From Ciona intestinalis (taxonomy: Eukaryota; Chordata; Ascidiacea; Phlebobranchia; Cionidae), in the NCBI RefSeq assembly GCF_000224145.3, contig NW_004190373.2, positions 1 to 64,000 of the forward strand: a stretch of DNA of 64,000 nt, read 5' to 3'. Each line of letters opens with the position of its first letter. The first letter of the stretch is position 1. The translations under genes and the position numbers were made by a program. Shown piece by piece: positions 9,926 through 20,515 of this stretch. The notes under the pieces were generated by a model that ran no database searches, was not told the origin of the DNA, and saw only the letters and a list, made by a program, of their open reading frames with translations.

Positions 9926-10674
9926 TATTTTTTATTTGATATTTTACGCCGCACGTGGGCAGTAGAGATTCGTATAAGTTAACGTTGTCACGTTCAGATA
10001 TCTATGTTGGAATCGTGGGTGAAGTCCCCATTCAGGGGCTTTACCCTCTTTATGTAATGGGTGTGGTAGGCAGTGTTATGGCGGCTTTATAATAAATAAT
10101 ATATAAATATTTAACTTATAGCAATACAATAGTAAATTTGGATATGTGTTAATAACTCGGCGCATTTGGTGCAAGCGTACAATCCCACTCTGCTGTGGTA
10201 GTTCTAAACAGAGACTCAAAGAGAAAATAAGTTAACGGTTTCGGTCAAGGATGGTATATAACGTCGCCGCTGAATTTTTCACTAGCACACAGTATTCTGT
10301 TGGGAATATGTTAGAGTTTTATTTTATACGAGTTTCAATTTAAAGCCTATATTATGTTTTGTCTGCAAACAAAAACCTGGGGATTGCATACTTGCATTTA
10401 TTGTATTTGTTTAGCAGCCACGTCTTTATCTAACCCTTTTACCCAGGTAGTTTTTACCCGTAGCATGTTATAACTTATAACGACTGCATTTTGCTGCTAA
10501 TTCGCATTTTTTAATTATTATTATCTTCGTTACTGTATTCCTCAAGTAAATCAAGTTTTGTTGTGTTTAATTTTTTTGCAGTACTAACCATGTGATATAA
10601 CTTTTGTTTAAAGCATTGTTTGGTCAATTCTTACCAGGGTAGTTTTTCGTTTAACGAATATTCCTTGGTTTAAA
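9926..10674. other. Upstream flank of KAT7-like gene
   Basis: No coding sequence recognised. 10432-10560 holds a second dispersed repeat family (TTTTTACCCGTAGCATGTTA, CGACTGCATTTTGCTGCTAAT, ATCTTCGTTACTGTATTC) also present at 41125-41215, 43548-43640 and 44650-44715. A TTTTTTTGCAG tract at about 10570 and ACCAG at about 10637 could be acceptors for a 5' UTR intron or for spliced-leader addition. Confidence 0.5.
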
Positions 10675-12213
10675 ATGAAAACTCGCGGCAAATCCGACAA
10701 TTCAAACGCGGGGTCCGATTCAAAAAGCAGGGATATAAACGAGGAGGTGAAAACGAAAACAAAATGTGTCACGCCGAAGAAATCGAATCCTCTCGGGATG
10801 ACGGAGCATGAGATGTTGTTGGCGCTCGATGAAACTGGTGGGAGGCTACGTAAACGGAAGTTCGCTCAGTCGTACCACGTCGATATGAAACAATGTCCGG
10901 TGTCAGGGTGCGACTCACGAGGACACCTAATGGGAAGATTTGAGCGTCATTTTACGCTTGCTGCTTGCCCCATATATCACAACCTGACCCCGGAAAGATG
11001 TAGAGCAAACCATGAAGCCAACGAAAGGTTGAGGAAGGATCAAGCAGAGGATGCTGGGAGGGATCAAGTCATCGTTCATCACAACACAAGGAACCAAACA
11101 GAAGTAGAAGCAACTCCAAGCCAAGCTAAGTATCGGAAGAGAGTCCAGAGAAGCAGGGAGCAACATTCATCCTCTGAGCATCGGAAGAGCGATCCAGAGC
11201 ATCAAGCAGAGCATGGAGTGAAGGAACCTCTTCTTAACCATGTCGCTTCCGAATACGACCTCAACTTGTTCCGGCAGGCACAAGCACTGGCATCCGAAGG
11301 GTTGGAGCACGAACTGGAACGTTTGCATGAATCGGGTTTGTTGTCGCAAGATGGTTCGAACCCGGATCGAAGAATCAAAGTTATTGAGATCGGTCGTTAC
11401 GAGATGGATACTTGGTATTCCTCGCCCTACCCTGAGGAATATGTTCAACTTCCTAAGTTGTATATTTGTGAATTCTGCTTGAAATATATGAAGAGTTCAA
11501 CCATTCTGAGAAGGCATATGGCTAAGTGTGTATGGAGACATCCCCCAGGGGACGAGATTTATAGAAAAGGAACGATTTCTGTGTTTGAGGTTGACGGTAA
11601 GAAGAATAAGATATACAGCCAGAACTTATGCCTGCTGGCAAAGTTATTCCTTGACCATAAAACACTTTATTATGACGTCGAACCGTTTCTATTCTATGTG
11701 ATGACGGAGGCTGATTTGACGGGCTGTCACATGGTGGGGTATTTCTCAAAGGAGAAAAATTCTTTCCTGAATTACAACGTGTCGTGTATTTTAACCATGC
11801 CACAACACATGAGGAAAGGGTATGGAAAAATGATGATAGACTTCAGTTATTTACTCTCAAGAAAAGAAGGAAAAACTGGATCTCCAGAACGACCGTTGTC
11901 GGACCTTGGACTTCTGTCTTATAGAAGTTATTGGACAGATATTATTATTAGTTATTTATCAAAGCTGGATGCGGCTGCTGACTTGGTGATTCGAGATATC
12001 AGCCAAGAAACCGCAGTCCACCCCGCTGACATAGTAAGCACTTTACAAGCCCTGCAGATGCTTAAGTATTGGAAGGGAAAACATATCATATTAAAGAAGC
12101 AGGATATCATTGAAGATTGGTTGAGAAAACAAACGAAGAAGCCGGCCGAGTTTTCGTCTCGTGCGATTGATTCAAAATGTTTGAAATGGTCTCCTACACG
12201 CCAGAAAGAATAA
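10675..12213 (+). CDS. KAT7: MYST histone acetyltransferase, KAT7/HBO1 type
   Basis: A 512-residue intronless frame. Residues 74-99 form the KAT7-type C2HC finger ([20 protein letters not shown]). The MYST C2HH finger is near 262-285 ([21 protein letters not shown]), then the GNAT-like core: [20 protein letters not shown], the [16 protein letters not shown] strand with the lysine that MYST enzymes autoacetylate, the acetyl-CoA loop [17 protein letters not shown] near 378, and [10 protein letters not shown] with the catalytic Glu near 403. The C-terminus ([19 protein letters not shown]) is typical. Known role: acetylates H3K14/H4 with ING and BRPF/JADE partners in the nucleus, supporting replication licensing and transcription. 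The N-terminal Ser/Thr-rich region is shorter than in human KAT7 (611 residues). The single exon suggests intron loss or retroposition; the frame and motifs look fully intact. AATAAA at 12334-12339. Confidence 0.95.
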   Translation: MKTRGKSDNSNAGSDSKSRDINEEVKTKTKCVTPKKSNPLGMTEHEMLLALDETGGRLRKRKFAQSYHVDMKQCPVSGCDSRGHLMGRFERHFTLAACPIYHNLTPERCRANHEANERLRKDQAEDAGRDQVIVHHNTRNQTEVEATPSQAKYRKRVQRSREQHSSSEHRKSDPEHQAEHGVKEPLLNHVASEYDLNLFRQAQALASEGLEHELERLHESGLLSQDGSNPDRRIKVIEIGRYEMDTWYSSPYPEEYVQLPKLYICEFCLKYMKSSTILRRHMAKCVWRHPPGDEIYRKGTISVFEVDGKKNKIYSQNLCLLAKLFLDHKTLYYDVEPFLFYVMTEADLTGCHMVGYFSKEKNSFLNYNVSCILTMPQHMRKGYGKMMIDFSYLLSRKEGKTGSPERPLSDLGLLSYRSYWTDIIISYLSKLDAAADLVIRDISQETAVHPADIVSTLQALQMLKYWKGKHIILKKQDIIEDWLRKQTKKPAEFSSRAIDSKCLKWSPTRQKE

Positions 12214-12840
12214 CAAAAATCGCAAAATTGACTGTTTTTGGGTTAAATCCTTTTCAAAGTTAGTTTAATTTTATGATAAATATTTTTATACAAGTTGCAT
12301 GATCATCATGACAAAATGTTTTTATTTCAAATTAATAAATTACAAGTTGTATAACAACTTTTTGTATGGGTAAGGTCCAACAATGTGACATGCCATGGGA
12401 CCTAAGATTTAGGCCAGGGTTGGCCCATTACCCAATACGTAAAACAACTTGCCTATATATATTATGGGCAAATTTTGTAGTTTTTAGTCATAGGTGGTTG
12501 GTGTTACACATTTGTGCATGCTTACCATATAAGGTGTTGCATCATCATAATTATAATTGTTTGTTTACAATATTCATTGTTTGGTAACAAAGTTTATTTT
12601 TGTTCACACGTTTTCCCCAACTTTGCCAGTTTTATAAATTGTTTTATTGAAACATGGATTGTTTATATTTAATTTGGCTGTTTGTTGTTAGATTAAGTCA
12701 CTCTAGTTCCAATTTCCAAACCAACAAAAAAGTCATGTCTGCTTATCCACACACTGCAATAGCTTCAGCAACTCGACTGTGGGCATGGGAGTGGCAACCA
12801 TGGATAAGTCACTAAAATAACAACAATAAGTTTCTTGAGT
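12214..12840. other. Convergent 3' ends of KAT7 and SELENOF
   Basis: 3' UTR of the KAT7-like gene and the tail-to-tail interval. 12370-12460 carries a fragment of the MITE-like family (TTAGGCCAGGGTTGGCCCAT). No coding sequence recognised. Confidence 0.6.
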
Positions 12841-12844
12841 TTGT

Positions 12845-12850
12845 TTTATT
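12845..12850 (-). terminator. Polyadenylation signal of SELENOF
   Basis: AATAAA on the minus strand, about 35 bases beyond the SECIS element. The position fits a short selenoprotein 3' UTR. Confidence 0.6.
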
Positions 12851-12884
12851 AACACAGTTGAGTTTCGTTGTCAAACACCAATAA

Positions 12885-12932
12885 CATCGGAAACTTTGAT
12901 CCTTGTCGAGGTTTAACGAAGTTCCTTCATAA
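12885..12932 (-). promoter_or_regulatory. SECIS element in the SELENOF 3' UTR
   Basis: On the minus strand the core reads ATGA, then 12 bases (AGGAACTTCGTT), then AAA, then a small CCT...AGG mini-helix, then AAAGTTTCC and CGATG. The ATGA/GA non-Watson-Crick quartet, the GGAA-CTT / AAG-TTTCC helix with one bulge, and the conserved AAA in the apical part match a form-2 eukaryotic SECIS. It lies about 220 bases after the stop codon, as required to recruit SECIS-binding protein for Sec insertion at 13724-13726. Confidence 0.8.
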
Positions 12933-13153
12933 GTTTGGCATCAAGGGGTCATGACCCCGGAAACATATGACCTTTCACCTTCCCCCAAAGGTTACTAAAG
13001 GTCAAATCAACTGATTATGAAAACAAATATACAAGAAAAATAAGGAAACAAATATTTTACAAAAACAAAACTGCGAAACATGATTGAATCTCAATGTAGA
13101 GTCCAAAGCGTTTTAACTAAATAATGAAATGTGATACAGTTACATTCTTCTAT

Positions 13154-14924
13154 TTAAACTCTGATTAATTTTTCGTTCAAGAATTCTTCTACACTGTCAG
13201 TATTCCACTTTGTGATGCTGAGTGTGTCTTGGACTTGTTCATCCTCGTTTAGTAGTTTAATAACTGGGTCTGCTCCACGAACGTACTGTGATAACAGAAA
13301 ATCTGGTTATTGAGTTTTTTTAATGAAAACTTTGGCCGTATGAAGTTTTTCAGGTGGAAACACTGTAATGATGTAACTTATAAAAAGATTTTACCTTAAT
13401 TTTCAAATTGGAGAAAGCTCTGGATTTCTCTCCCTTGACGAAAGCTGAACAAGATGAAAATGTTAGGAAAGTTACAAAACTAACTATTCCTCTTTCTTAT
13501 TCAATTACCAGGTATTTATACTAATTTTAGGGATTTTTTTTCATTTAAGAATGAGCAACTTATATATCTTTTACTTATAGACAGTAAGTATGAGGTATGT
13601 AACTATATATATATTGATTACTATCTACAAATACCAGCTTAGTTGTAGCTACAGGCACATGTATGCCATGTTTCAATTAATCTACTTCTAAGCACCTTGG
13701 ACTTGGGGGTAGCGTCCAATCTTTCACCCACACACTTCAAGAATGGCAGAATGAAAACGCTGTTAAAACAACCACCATGAACCCATAATATTTCTACCAC
13801 CACTACAGTTATAACTAATATCTACTGACATAGTTACCGTCAATTTGGGGGTAATTGGGTAAAACTCAAACACAGATTTCAAGTATGGCGCCATGGTACT
13901 AAAAGTTAGCAGTGTGCCAGTGTTAGTAAAACATATTTATGTGTTGTTGCTGCTGGTGTAATGGGATCTGCCTGCTCATGGCCTTCTATTTTTTAGAGGC
14001 CAATTGCTGCAAAGTTATGAATAAAATAACAGGTGTATATATGTTTAAACAAATGTAGGTTATTTTATTGATGGAGTAGGGGGTCACAGTTTTTAAGTGT
14101 CTCTGAAAGGGGCCACAAACCATGAAAGGTAGGGAACCACTACCCTACTTTATAGCATATTCTATAACTGGTGTTTCTCAATATATATTGCAACTGTCTC
14201 CCACATAGCCAAGTTACCTTTGCAGTATCTTCTTCCACTTCTGACTGGCAACACTTTTTACAATCATCTTCCAGCATTGTAAGGTTAAACTTGGGCAACA
14301 AACTACACGAGCCACACATTAACTCGGAGCTAAACCCAAGATCTGCGCATTCCTGTGCCGACAATGATGCTTCAGCATGACTGTGGATCTGAAACAATAA
14401 GTGTTTTATTCTTGTGTGGTGGTGGAAGCAGTTGTTATAATACAGGTGTTCTGTTTCCTACACCTTGTGCTGGTTACAAGATACTACATATTTAACTTTG
14501 GGGGTAAATATTTTAGGATTTTACATTGATATACATGTCTCCTGGATTTATTAAATAGGAAAAGATGGGAACTAACGCTAAGACCATAGTTTACGATTTA
14601 CGTTAATAAGCCAACGGTAAAACTTTGCTGTTGGTTTTCTTGCATATGTACTAGAATACGTTTATATGAAGATAAAACCACCTTCTATATATTATGCATA
14701 CCATTCCAAGTAAGAATAACTGTAGAAGTTTAGAAATAATAGCTCCGTTCTTCCGTCTTTTAGGACCAACCATCCTAAAGACTTAGTGAATCAACCCAAA
14801 AAAACAGAATTATGTTCACGTATGTTTTGTGTCTAGATATTCAACCAGCTGATATACACGTCACTACCGAGTCACGTGCCGCTGTCAGCCAATGAAAAAC
14901 GAGCAACACTTTGAAAGAGAACAT
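13154..14924 (-). CDS. SELENOF: 15-kDa selenoprotein SELENOF (Sep15)
   Basis: Minus-strand exons: 14868-14924 (tentative signal peptide MFSFKVLLVFHWLTAARDS), 14218-14388, 13696-13759, 13395-13444, 13154-13285; about 157 residues against 165 in human. Exon 2 holds the UGGT-binding Cys-rich domain (ECADLGFSSELMCGSC, DDCKKCC). Exon 3 ends EVCG-U-KIGRYPQVQ, with TGA at 13724-13726 read as selenocysteine in a thioredoxin-like Cys-Gly-Sec motif. The last exon reads YVRGADPVIKLLNEDE and TKWNTDSVEEFLNEKL. Known role: ER-lumenal redox partner of UDP-glucose:glycoprotein glucosyltransferase in glycoprotein folding control. A conventional gene finder would stop at the UGA. All phases agree. The first exon, with a weak GTAGTG donor, is the uncertain part. 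Confidence 0.93.
14425..14505 (-). repeat. Composite SINE fragment (reverse)
   Basis: Reverse-oriented tail blocks: AATACAGGTGTTCTGTTTC, ACACCTTGTGCTGG, ACTTTGGGGGTAAAT. Lies in the first intron of SELENOF. Confidence 0.7.
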
Positions 14925-15414
14925 GTAAAATTTACATGGGGAGTATTGTATTTCAGTTTTAACTAGTGAAAACGTAACTGTTTTGTCTTATAGTTTTACG
15001 CCATACACTACACTAAATACATATTTGTTTTAATTAAATTGACAATGTATGGGTAAAATATACATCTTAAAATCCTACAGTGATTTCTAATAACTCTTAA
15101 ATGTTTCCTCAATATTCCCTTTATTGTGTTACATTTAGTCTCTGCTGAAATATACCACAATATAACCATTACAAAATTTATTAAAAAATATTTTGAAATT
15201 AATGTTACAAAACACATTTTTTAAACATGCCCTAAAATATATCCATTGGCAGATATGTGATGTAACTTTGTGGGTTGGAGCAATTACAGTGTCTAGTCCA
15301 AGGAGACATTCCGACAATGGTAGCAGCATCAAGGCCTGAATCTGTATCCTCTGGTCTAGAGATGACTAATTCGCCACGGCATTTGACAATGTAGCTTCAG
15401 ATGTAAGTGCATTC
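14925..15414. repeat. Interval between SELENOF and TMEM42, with SINE head fragment
   Basis: 15258-15360 is a reverse SINE head/body (GGGTTGGAGCAATTAC, GACAATGGTAGCAGCATCAA, TATCCTCTGGTCTAGA). An AATAAA on the minus strand at 15177-15182 may serve TMEM42. No exon recognised. Confidence 0.6.
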
Positions 15415-15831
15415 TTATTCCTCATGTTCCTTTGTTTGTTTCGAATGCAAAACAGCCATCCCAGTCACAATTAACGTTGCCCCAGCCCACCATATAACCG
15501 ACAATTTATCACCAAATAATAATTTCCCAATAAATGCTGATGTCAATATATTCGAACCGGTGTTTAACACAACAGCTTCAGAAGTTGCAAGAGTTTGCAT
15601 TGATTCAATAAACAGTGACCACATTACTCCATTAAGAGCCAGTGTAAGTAATACAAACGCTGCCCTTAATAGAAGTGAGATTGTCCAGCAAATTTCACCA
15701 TTGCCTTGCATGTACATACCCCTATTTACACAAACATCATGTAGTATTGATTGGTGAGCTGCTAACTTTCCACACACTGATGCAAATGCTCCAAACACAC
15801 CAGCCCCAATAGCAAGCGCATACCTACCCAT
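15415..15831 (-). CDS. TMEM42: Transmembrane protein 42 (EamA-like)
   Basis: Intronless 138-residue frame from ATG at 15829-15831 to TAA at 15415-15417. Four hydrophobic helices: YALAIGAGVFGAFASVCGKL, ISLLLRAAFVLLTLALNGVM, a third around TSEAVVLNTGSNILTSAFIG, and VIWWAGATLIVTGMAVL, ending in a charged tail (HSKQTKEHEE). The pattern W-x-x-F/S near helix 2, SNILTSAFIGKLLFGD and the final L-H-S/R-K match TMEM42, a half-size relative of EamA drug/metabolite transporters. Substrate unknown; membrane-embedded. A TATACAG acceptor four bases before the ATG suggests either a 5' UTR intron or spliced-leader addition. Same strand as SAP30BP and SELENOF, but gaps of several hundred bases argue against a tight operon. 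Confidence 0.88.
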   Translation of the reverse strand: MGRYALAIGAGVFGAFASVCGKLAAHQSILHDVCVNRGMYMQGNGEICWTISLLLRAAFVLLTLALNGVMWSLFIESMQTLATSEAVVLNTGSNILTSAFIGKLLFGDKLSVIWWAGATLIVTGMAVLHSKQTKEHEE

Positions 15832-16295
15832 GGATCTGTATATTTAAACCATTATAAGAATCATATCATTTCTATTCTAAAGTAGTCAAATAAATAAAAA
15901 AGTTGGCTTTAATTAAACAGTCCGATTACCCTGGTCCGTACCAACTCCAAGCCAATCTTAAAAAATCTAATGTGTAGTCAAATAAATTACCAAGTTTTTC
16001 AAGGTTGACTTTGTCCAGTAGACAACATTAAAAAGGTAGTCAAACTTACCATAGATTATGCTCCATGCAACCTATTCCTTACATGTATTTGTACCTACAA
16101 AATATTTAAATTTGCGCTCAATTTTAAAAGATTTAATAACCAAGGAAATAATTAGAAATTGTTGAAATCGTTTATTTACATTTGCGGAAACTATTTTACT
16201 AGTAGCAACGTAATAAGGTGACACAGATTGAATTTGCAACAACGCTTGTTCCTGCCACAATAGTTACTTTACAAATATATACCTCATAGCCTCTG

Positions 16296-17030
16296 CTATG
16301 ATTTAGACTTTTTTAAATTCCCCACAGCAGAAATTACTGTGGTTTTATTTGAGTTTGTTGATTGAGTTTTGGAATCAATTTTATCCCATTTTGTCTTTTT
16401 AGTTTCCGTTCCAGAAGTAGACTGTTTCACTGCCGTTACGAATTCAACTTTTGTCTTTTTATCTTTCTTTGCGATTTCCTCCCGCTGTAGTCTCGCCAAC
16501 TCATCGTACGTCGGCATTTTCTTCCAAACATCCGGATTAAATTCTTCCTTCGGGAAGTTGGACCCCAACTCATCAATAGCGAGGTATGCGATCAATTTCT
16601 CGTAAATACTGGGGTTCCTGAAATCTTTCCTGGATTGGATCGCTTGATTTAAATCCTTTCCTTCTTGCATCTTCCTCTCGTAATGCCTCGAGATCTTTTG
16701 CTGCAGCTTCACCGAACAGCTCCCTTCCGGCTCTGGAGGCAAGTGTAGGTCGTCTTCATCTAACGTGCGCAACTTAACAGCCAGCGCGGTAGCGTTCTCA
16801 CAGCTGTATCTCTTCTTGGCAATCTTCACAGCAGGTTGCTCCAGTTCAACCACAGTTGTTTCCATGTCTTCCTGGTCATCAATCTCATCTTTATTTTCCT
16901 CTTCTTCTTCGTTTACTTCAACATCATTATTTATCGTCGTGTCAACAGGCGAGCCACCATTCTCACTGTGTTCAGCATCAGTATCTCCATCTGATACGTC
17001 ATATGCGGCCAATGCAGCTAAACTTGCCAT
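16296..17030 (-). CDS. SAP30BP: SAP30-binding protein / HCNGP-like
   Basis: Intronless frame of 244 residues from ATG at 17028-17030. The N-terminus (MASLAALAAYDVSDGDTD) and an acidic Glu/Asp stretch are followed by the HCNGP-like core: LHLPPEPEGSCSVKLQQKIS, HYERKMQEGKDLNQAIQSRK, FRNPSIYEKLIAYLAIDELG, SNFPKEEFNPDVW. The C-terminus ends KTTVISAVGNLKKSK, as in vertebrate SAP30BP. Known role: nuclear factor linked to SAP30/HDAC co-repression and to splicing of short introns. Human protein is about 308 residues; this one lacks part of the Ser/Thr-rich C-terminal linker. An acceptor (TTTTTCATTTATCAG) about 20 bases before the ATG implies a 5' UTR intron or trans-splice site. Divergent from MFSD6. 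Confidence 0.92.
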   Translation of the reverse strand: MASLAALAAYDVSDGDTDAEHSENGGSPVDTTINNDVEVNEEEEENKDEIDDQEDMETTVVELEQPAVKIAKKRYSCENATALAVKLRTLDEDDLHLPPEPEGSCSVKLQQKISRHYERKMQEGKDLNQAIQSRKDFRNPSIYEKLIAYLAIDELGSNFPKEEFNPDVWKKMPTYDELARLQREEIAKKDKKTKVEFVTAVKQSTSGTETKKTKWDKIDSKTQSTNSNKTTVISAVGNLKKSKS

Positions 17031-17066
17031 TATAAACAACCCTATGCACTGATAAATGAAAAACAT

Positions 17067-17737
17067 ACAGTTAGAATACAGGTACTTGTGTTTAATCCTG
17101 CAAACACTTAAGGGGCATAGGTTATGGGTTAGCCTATGACACAGCGTGTAGATTCTACACCAGTAACAAAATACATTATAGAATGCTATGCTGGGTTAAT
17201 AGACCAACTCCAGCTTACGTCTCAGATCCCATGGTGTGTCGTGCTACTGGACCTTACTCCTGTTAATTAAATACATATATAATAGAATGTGGTATTTCAT
17301 TTATTTTACCTGAACTAACAAAAAAAATTAAAACACCAGGCCATAACACTAATATGTTTACCCCAGTACTGGAAGGCTGCGTAAACTATTGTTTACAGTT
17401 AATTCGGTATCTTCCTAACTCGTGTCATAGCAATAAAAACCAAAGTATCGCGAAATAATTTATTCCTTTACGCAGTTACATTTTTGTATTCATGCTTTCT
17501 AATTACCAAAACATTCAATTAAATTGATAAATCTACGTCAACAAAACGTTTTTGAAAGACAGCGGGGAGTAAAAAAAATAAATTGTCACGGTTCAGTTAC
17601 TTCCTTTTTTCCCGCCACCTCTCAAATTTTTAAAACAGAAAAACGATTTTTGAGAGAAAGAGAAGAAAAAAGGTAATCCACAGGAACCACACGTTGTTGC
17701 TGATTCAGGTTTAGTCGTTAAAGTGAATGCTGCAGTC
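17067..17737. promoter_or_regulatory. Divergent promoter interval SAP30BP / MFSD6-like
   Basis: About 700 bases between the two start codons. Holds a fragment of the MITE-like family at about 17200-17290 (AGACCAACTCCAGC, CAGATCCCATGGTGTG) and AT-rich sequence. No defined promoter motif is claimed. Confidence 0.4.
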
Positions 17738-20515
17738 ATGAAGGTTGAATATGATTTGTTGGTCGTTAAACTTGTCAATTTCTTGTTTTACGCTGGTAAG
17801 TGAGCTTGTGCAATTGTTGTATCTTGTCTAGGCTTGTATTAATAACTTAATATTAAATCTTAGGCTTATTTTGTGTGTCTGATTTTAATTGGGCTATGAT
17901 TTAGTATTAGAGTTTTTACACCAGTGTTTTTCAACCTTTCATGGTTCGTGGCCCCTTTCAAAGACACCCAACACCCGTGGCTCCCTGCTACATTAATAAA
18001 ATAATTTACATTTGTTATTTTATCGACCACTTTGCAGGAGTCGGCCTCTAAAACAAACAAGGCCATGAGTAGAAGTGTGCTTGCCCACAATAAAATAACC
18101 CATTGTTGTGCTTCTGTTAAGAGTTCATTTTTCAAATAAAATGCTTTATCACTATAACCCGCAACCCCAAAAGTTATTGGTCACAAAATGTTTCTTAGTT
18201 CTCACTGATACCCGCTGTATAAGTTTTTTAAAGTCGAGAATTTCTATCAAAAATTACATTTAAAAATTGGTGAAAACATGTTTCGTCACCGTAATTAGCT
18301 TGGCTCGTGTAAGGTTAACAATTTATTATAACAGGCATGGCATGCTTTATGCCGTACAAAGCAATTTACCAGAAGAGCATCGGACTGACCCCCTCACAGA
18401 ACGGGTTGATTCAAGCGCTGGAGAAGTTGATAACTTTGTTCTCTCCTCCAATTGTTGGAGCGATTTCCGATAAATTCTCGTTCCATAAATCTTCAATGAT
18501 TATTTGTATTCTGCTCTCTGTTGGCTTCACCTTCCCAATGTACTTTGTACCAAAAGTCAACAATGGGTTGAATCATAATGTCGATTGTTACGTCACAAAC
18601 ACAACAATTGTTTGCAGTAACTCTTTAAATTTTACTGAAGGTTGCAACATTATTGAAAATGTTGACGCTGCTTATTTATTAAAATGTTGGGACGATTATA
18701 ATAATTCTGCCACAGTTACATGCGAAGAACCCACTGTAGTTAACAACCAAACTGAAGATGCAATTCAACTTAAATGCAAAGATGAAACAACAGAACAGGA
18801 CACATATGGTTTGACCTTTATGTGGGTTGTTGTATTGACCGTATTTTACGCATTTTTCACCAACCCTGTCCAACCTTTGATTGACGCAAGCACAATGAAC
18901 ATGTTGGGTGAAAATAGAATGCAGGATTATGGGAAGCAACGCTTATGGGGGTCGGTTGGGTTCGGCTCCGTTGCTTTGCTCGTTGGGTTCGTAACCGATG
19001 TTTTCACAAAGTCAAAATCAACCGAAGAAAAAGATTATTTATTTTCATTCATCGGAGCGTTAGTGTTTGGTGTCTTAACTTCAATTGTGTGTTATAAGTT
19101 AAAGGTTCCAAAACATAACCCACCATCTATATTATCGGGACTTACAACACTTGTAAAGGATCCACGTATAATAGCATTCCTATGCATTGTTATGGTGGGC
19201 GGGTACAACCTCGGCGTGAAATATGCGTTTGTGTTCTGGTACGCTGAAAGCTTGCCTGGTTGCAACCAGACCATCATCGGACTCGCCATTCTAACCGGAT
19301 GTTTAACCGAGGTTCCGATGTTCTTTGTGTCCGGATGGATAGCTGGAAAGATTGGGTATAACGCGATCCTCGTGTTTGGGTTGATATTTGCCTCAGTGAG
19401 TGTTGGGTTGTATTGTAAACTATGTATTGTTGGTTTAGTGGCCACGCTTTTATTCGACACTTTTATAAAAGTATTTTTCTCATTTTGTTACAACCCAGTG
19501 GTCACTTGACCAATTGTCAGCCATAACTGTTGTTTATATATAATAATGTATATTAGTTTAAGATTTAGACCATAGTTGGCCCATCACCCCAACATTGTAT
19601 ATGCTTTTCCATATGATAACATTCCTCCCCCCCATACAGTTACGCTGCTTTCTTTACACGATCCTCACATCGGCATGGCAACTTCTGCTCGTTGAAGCGT
19701 TACACGGCTTGTCATTCGCGTTACCAATGGCCGCCATGTGTTCGTACGCGGCTACTTTGGCTCCAGAAGGAATGACGGCGACACTGATCGGACTCACCCA
19801 AGGTGTATACTGGGGGTTAGGTAATAACCATGTTAGTGGTACACCCATGCATATGAATAATGTGTAGTATGTATTAATTATCAATCAGATATTTTAACTG
19901 AAAAAGCACCACAGTTTTTGAAGCTAAAGCTGCCACAAAGCTTCCCTGAAGTAAAAACAACAGCCTTTTCAAATTGCTCTGCTTGATTAACCACCCAATT
20001 TACAGTTGAACAACTTAAAATAAAGAAAATAGAACCATATGTTTTACTAAACACAACTATAGCTTTCCTAAATTAAAAGCCGGAATCTTTTTTTCAAACT
20101 ACCCTAATTATGATTGAGATTTAATAATAAAATATATATGTTTAGTAAGTTGCTAAATATAAATGATTATTTCAAGGAAACATGCTCGGTGCGTTGTTGG
20201 GCGGTGTTTTATATCGTCTTTATTCCCCGATAGTGATGTTCCGTATCACCGCACTTATCGGAGTTGTTGCCGCAATGTTTTATTCTATTTCTATGGTTTG
20301 CTTAATAAACTACAACTCGGGACTTAAAGTGGAGGAAGGTAAGGATTGTGATGTCATAATGAGTGGTTTTATGGTGTCTCAAAATATTTGGTTGGGCAAA
20401 AGTTTTTAAATGAATTTTTTTAAATTTTGTTGTATTTTTTTGTGAAATAGATATATTTCCCGTAGGTTCTGAGGGAGAAAGAGAAGCTTGCAATATAAAG
20501 ACTGACGAAGCATAG
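17738..20515 (+). CDS. MFSD6: MFSD6-like major facilitator transporter
   Basis: Exons 17738-17795, 18335-19395, 19640-19820, 20177-20338, 20466-20515 give 503 codons with consistent phases. N-terminus MKVEYDLLVVKLVNFLFYAG leads into helix 1, then SIGLTPSQNGLIQALEKL and PPIVGAISDKFSFHK, the family's A-like motif after helix 2. A large Cys/Asn-rich loop (about residues 85-165, several N-x-S/T sites) follows helix 2-3, as in MFSD6. Later: FFTNPVQPLIDASTMNMLGE and GKQRLWGSVGFG, diagnostic of MFSD6/LacY-like members, and EALHGLSFALPMAAMCSYAA. Ends with a short cytoplasmic tail GEREACNIKTDEA. Predicted twelve-helix membrane protein; natural substrate unknown. MFSD6L is the alternative. A TGATGTCA lies in the intron after exon 4. 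Confidence 0.88.

Noticed and set aside
15407-15757. Plus-strand frame opposite TMEM42
   Set aside because: Antisense shadow of a recognised membrane protein.
18679-18939. Minus-strand frames opposite the MFSD6-like exon
   Set aside because: Shadows of a well-supported transporter exon.
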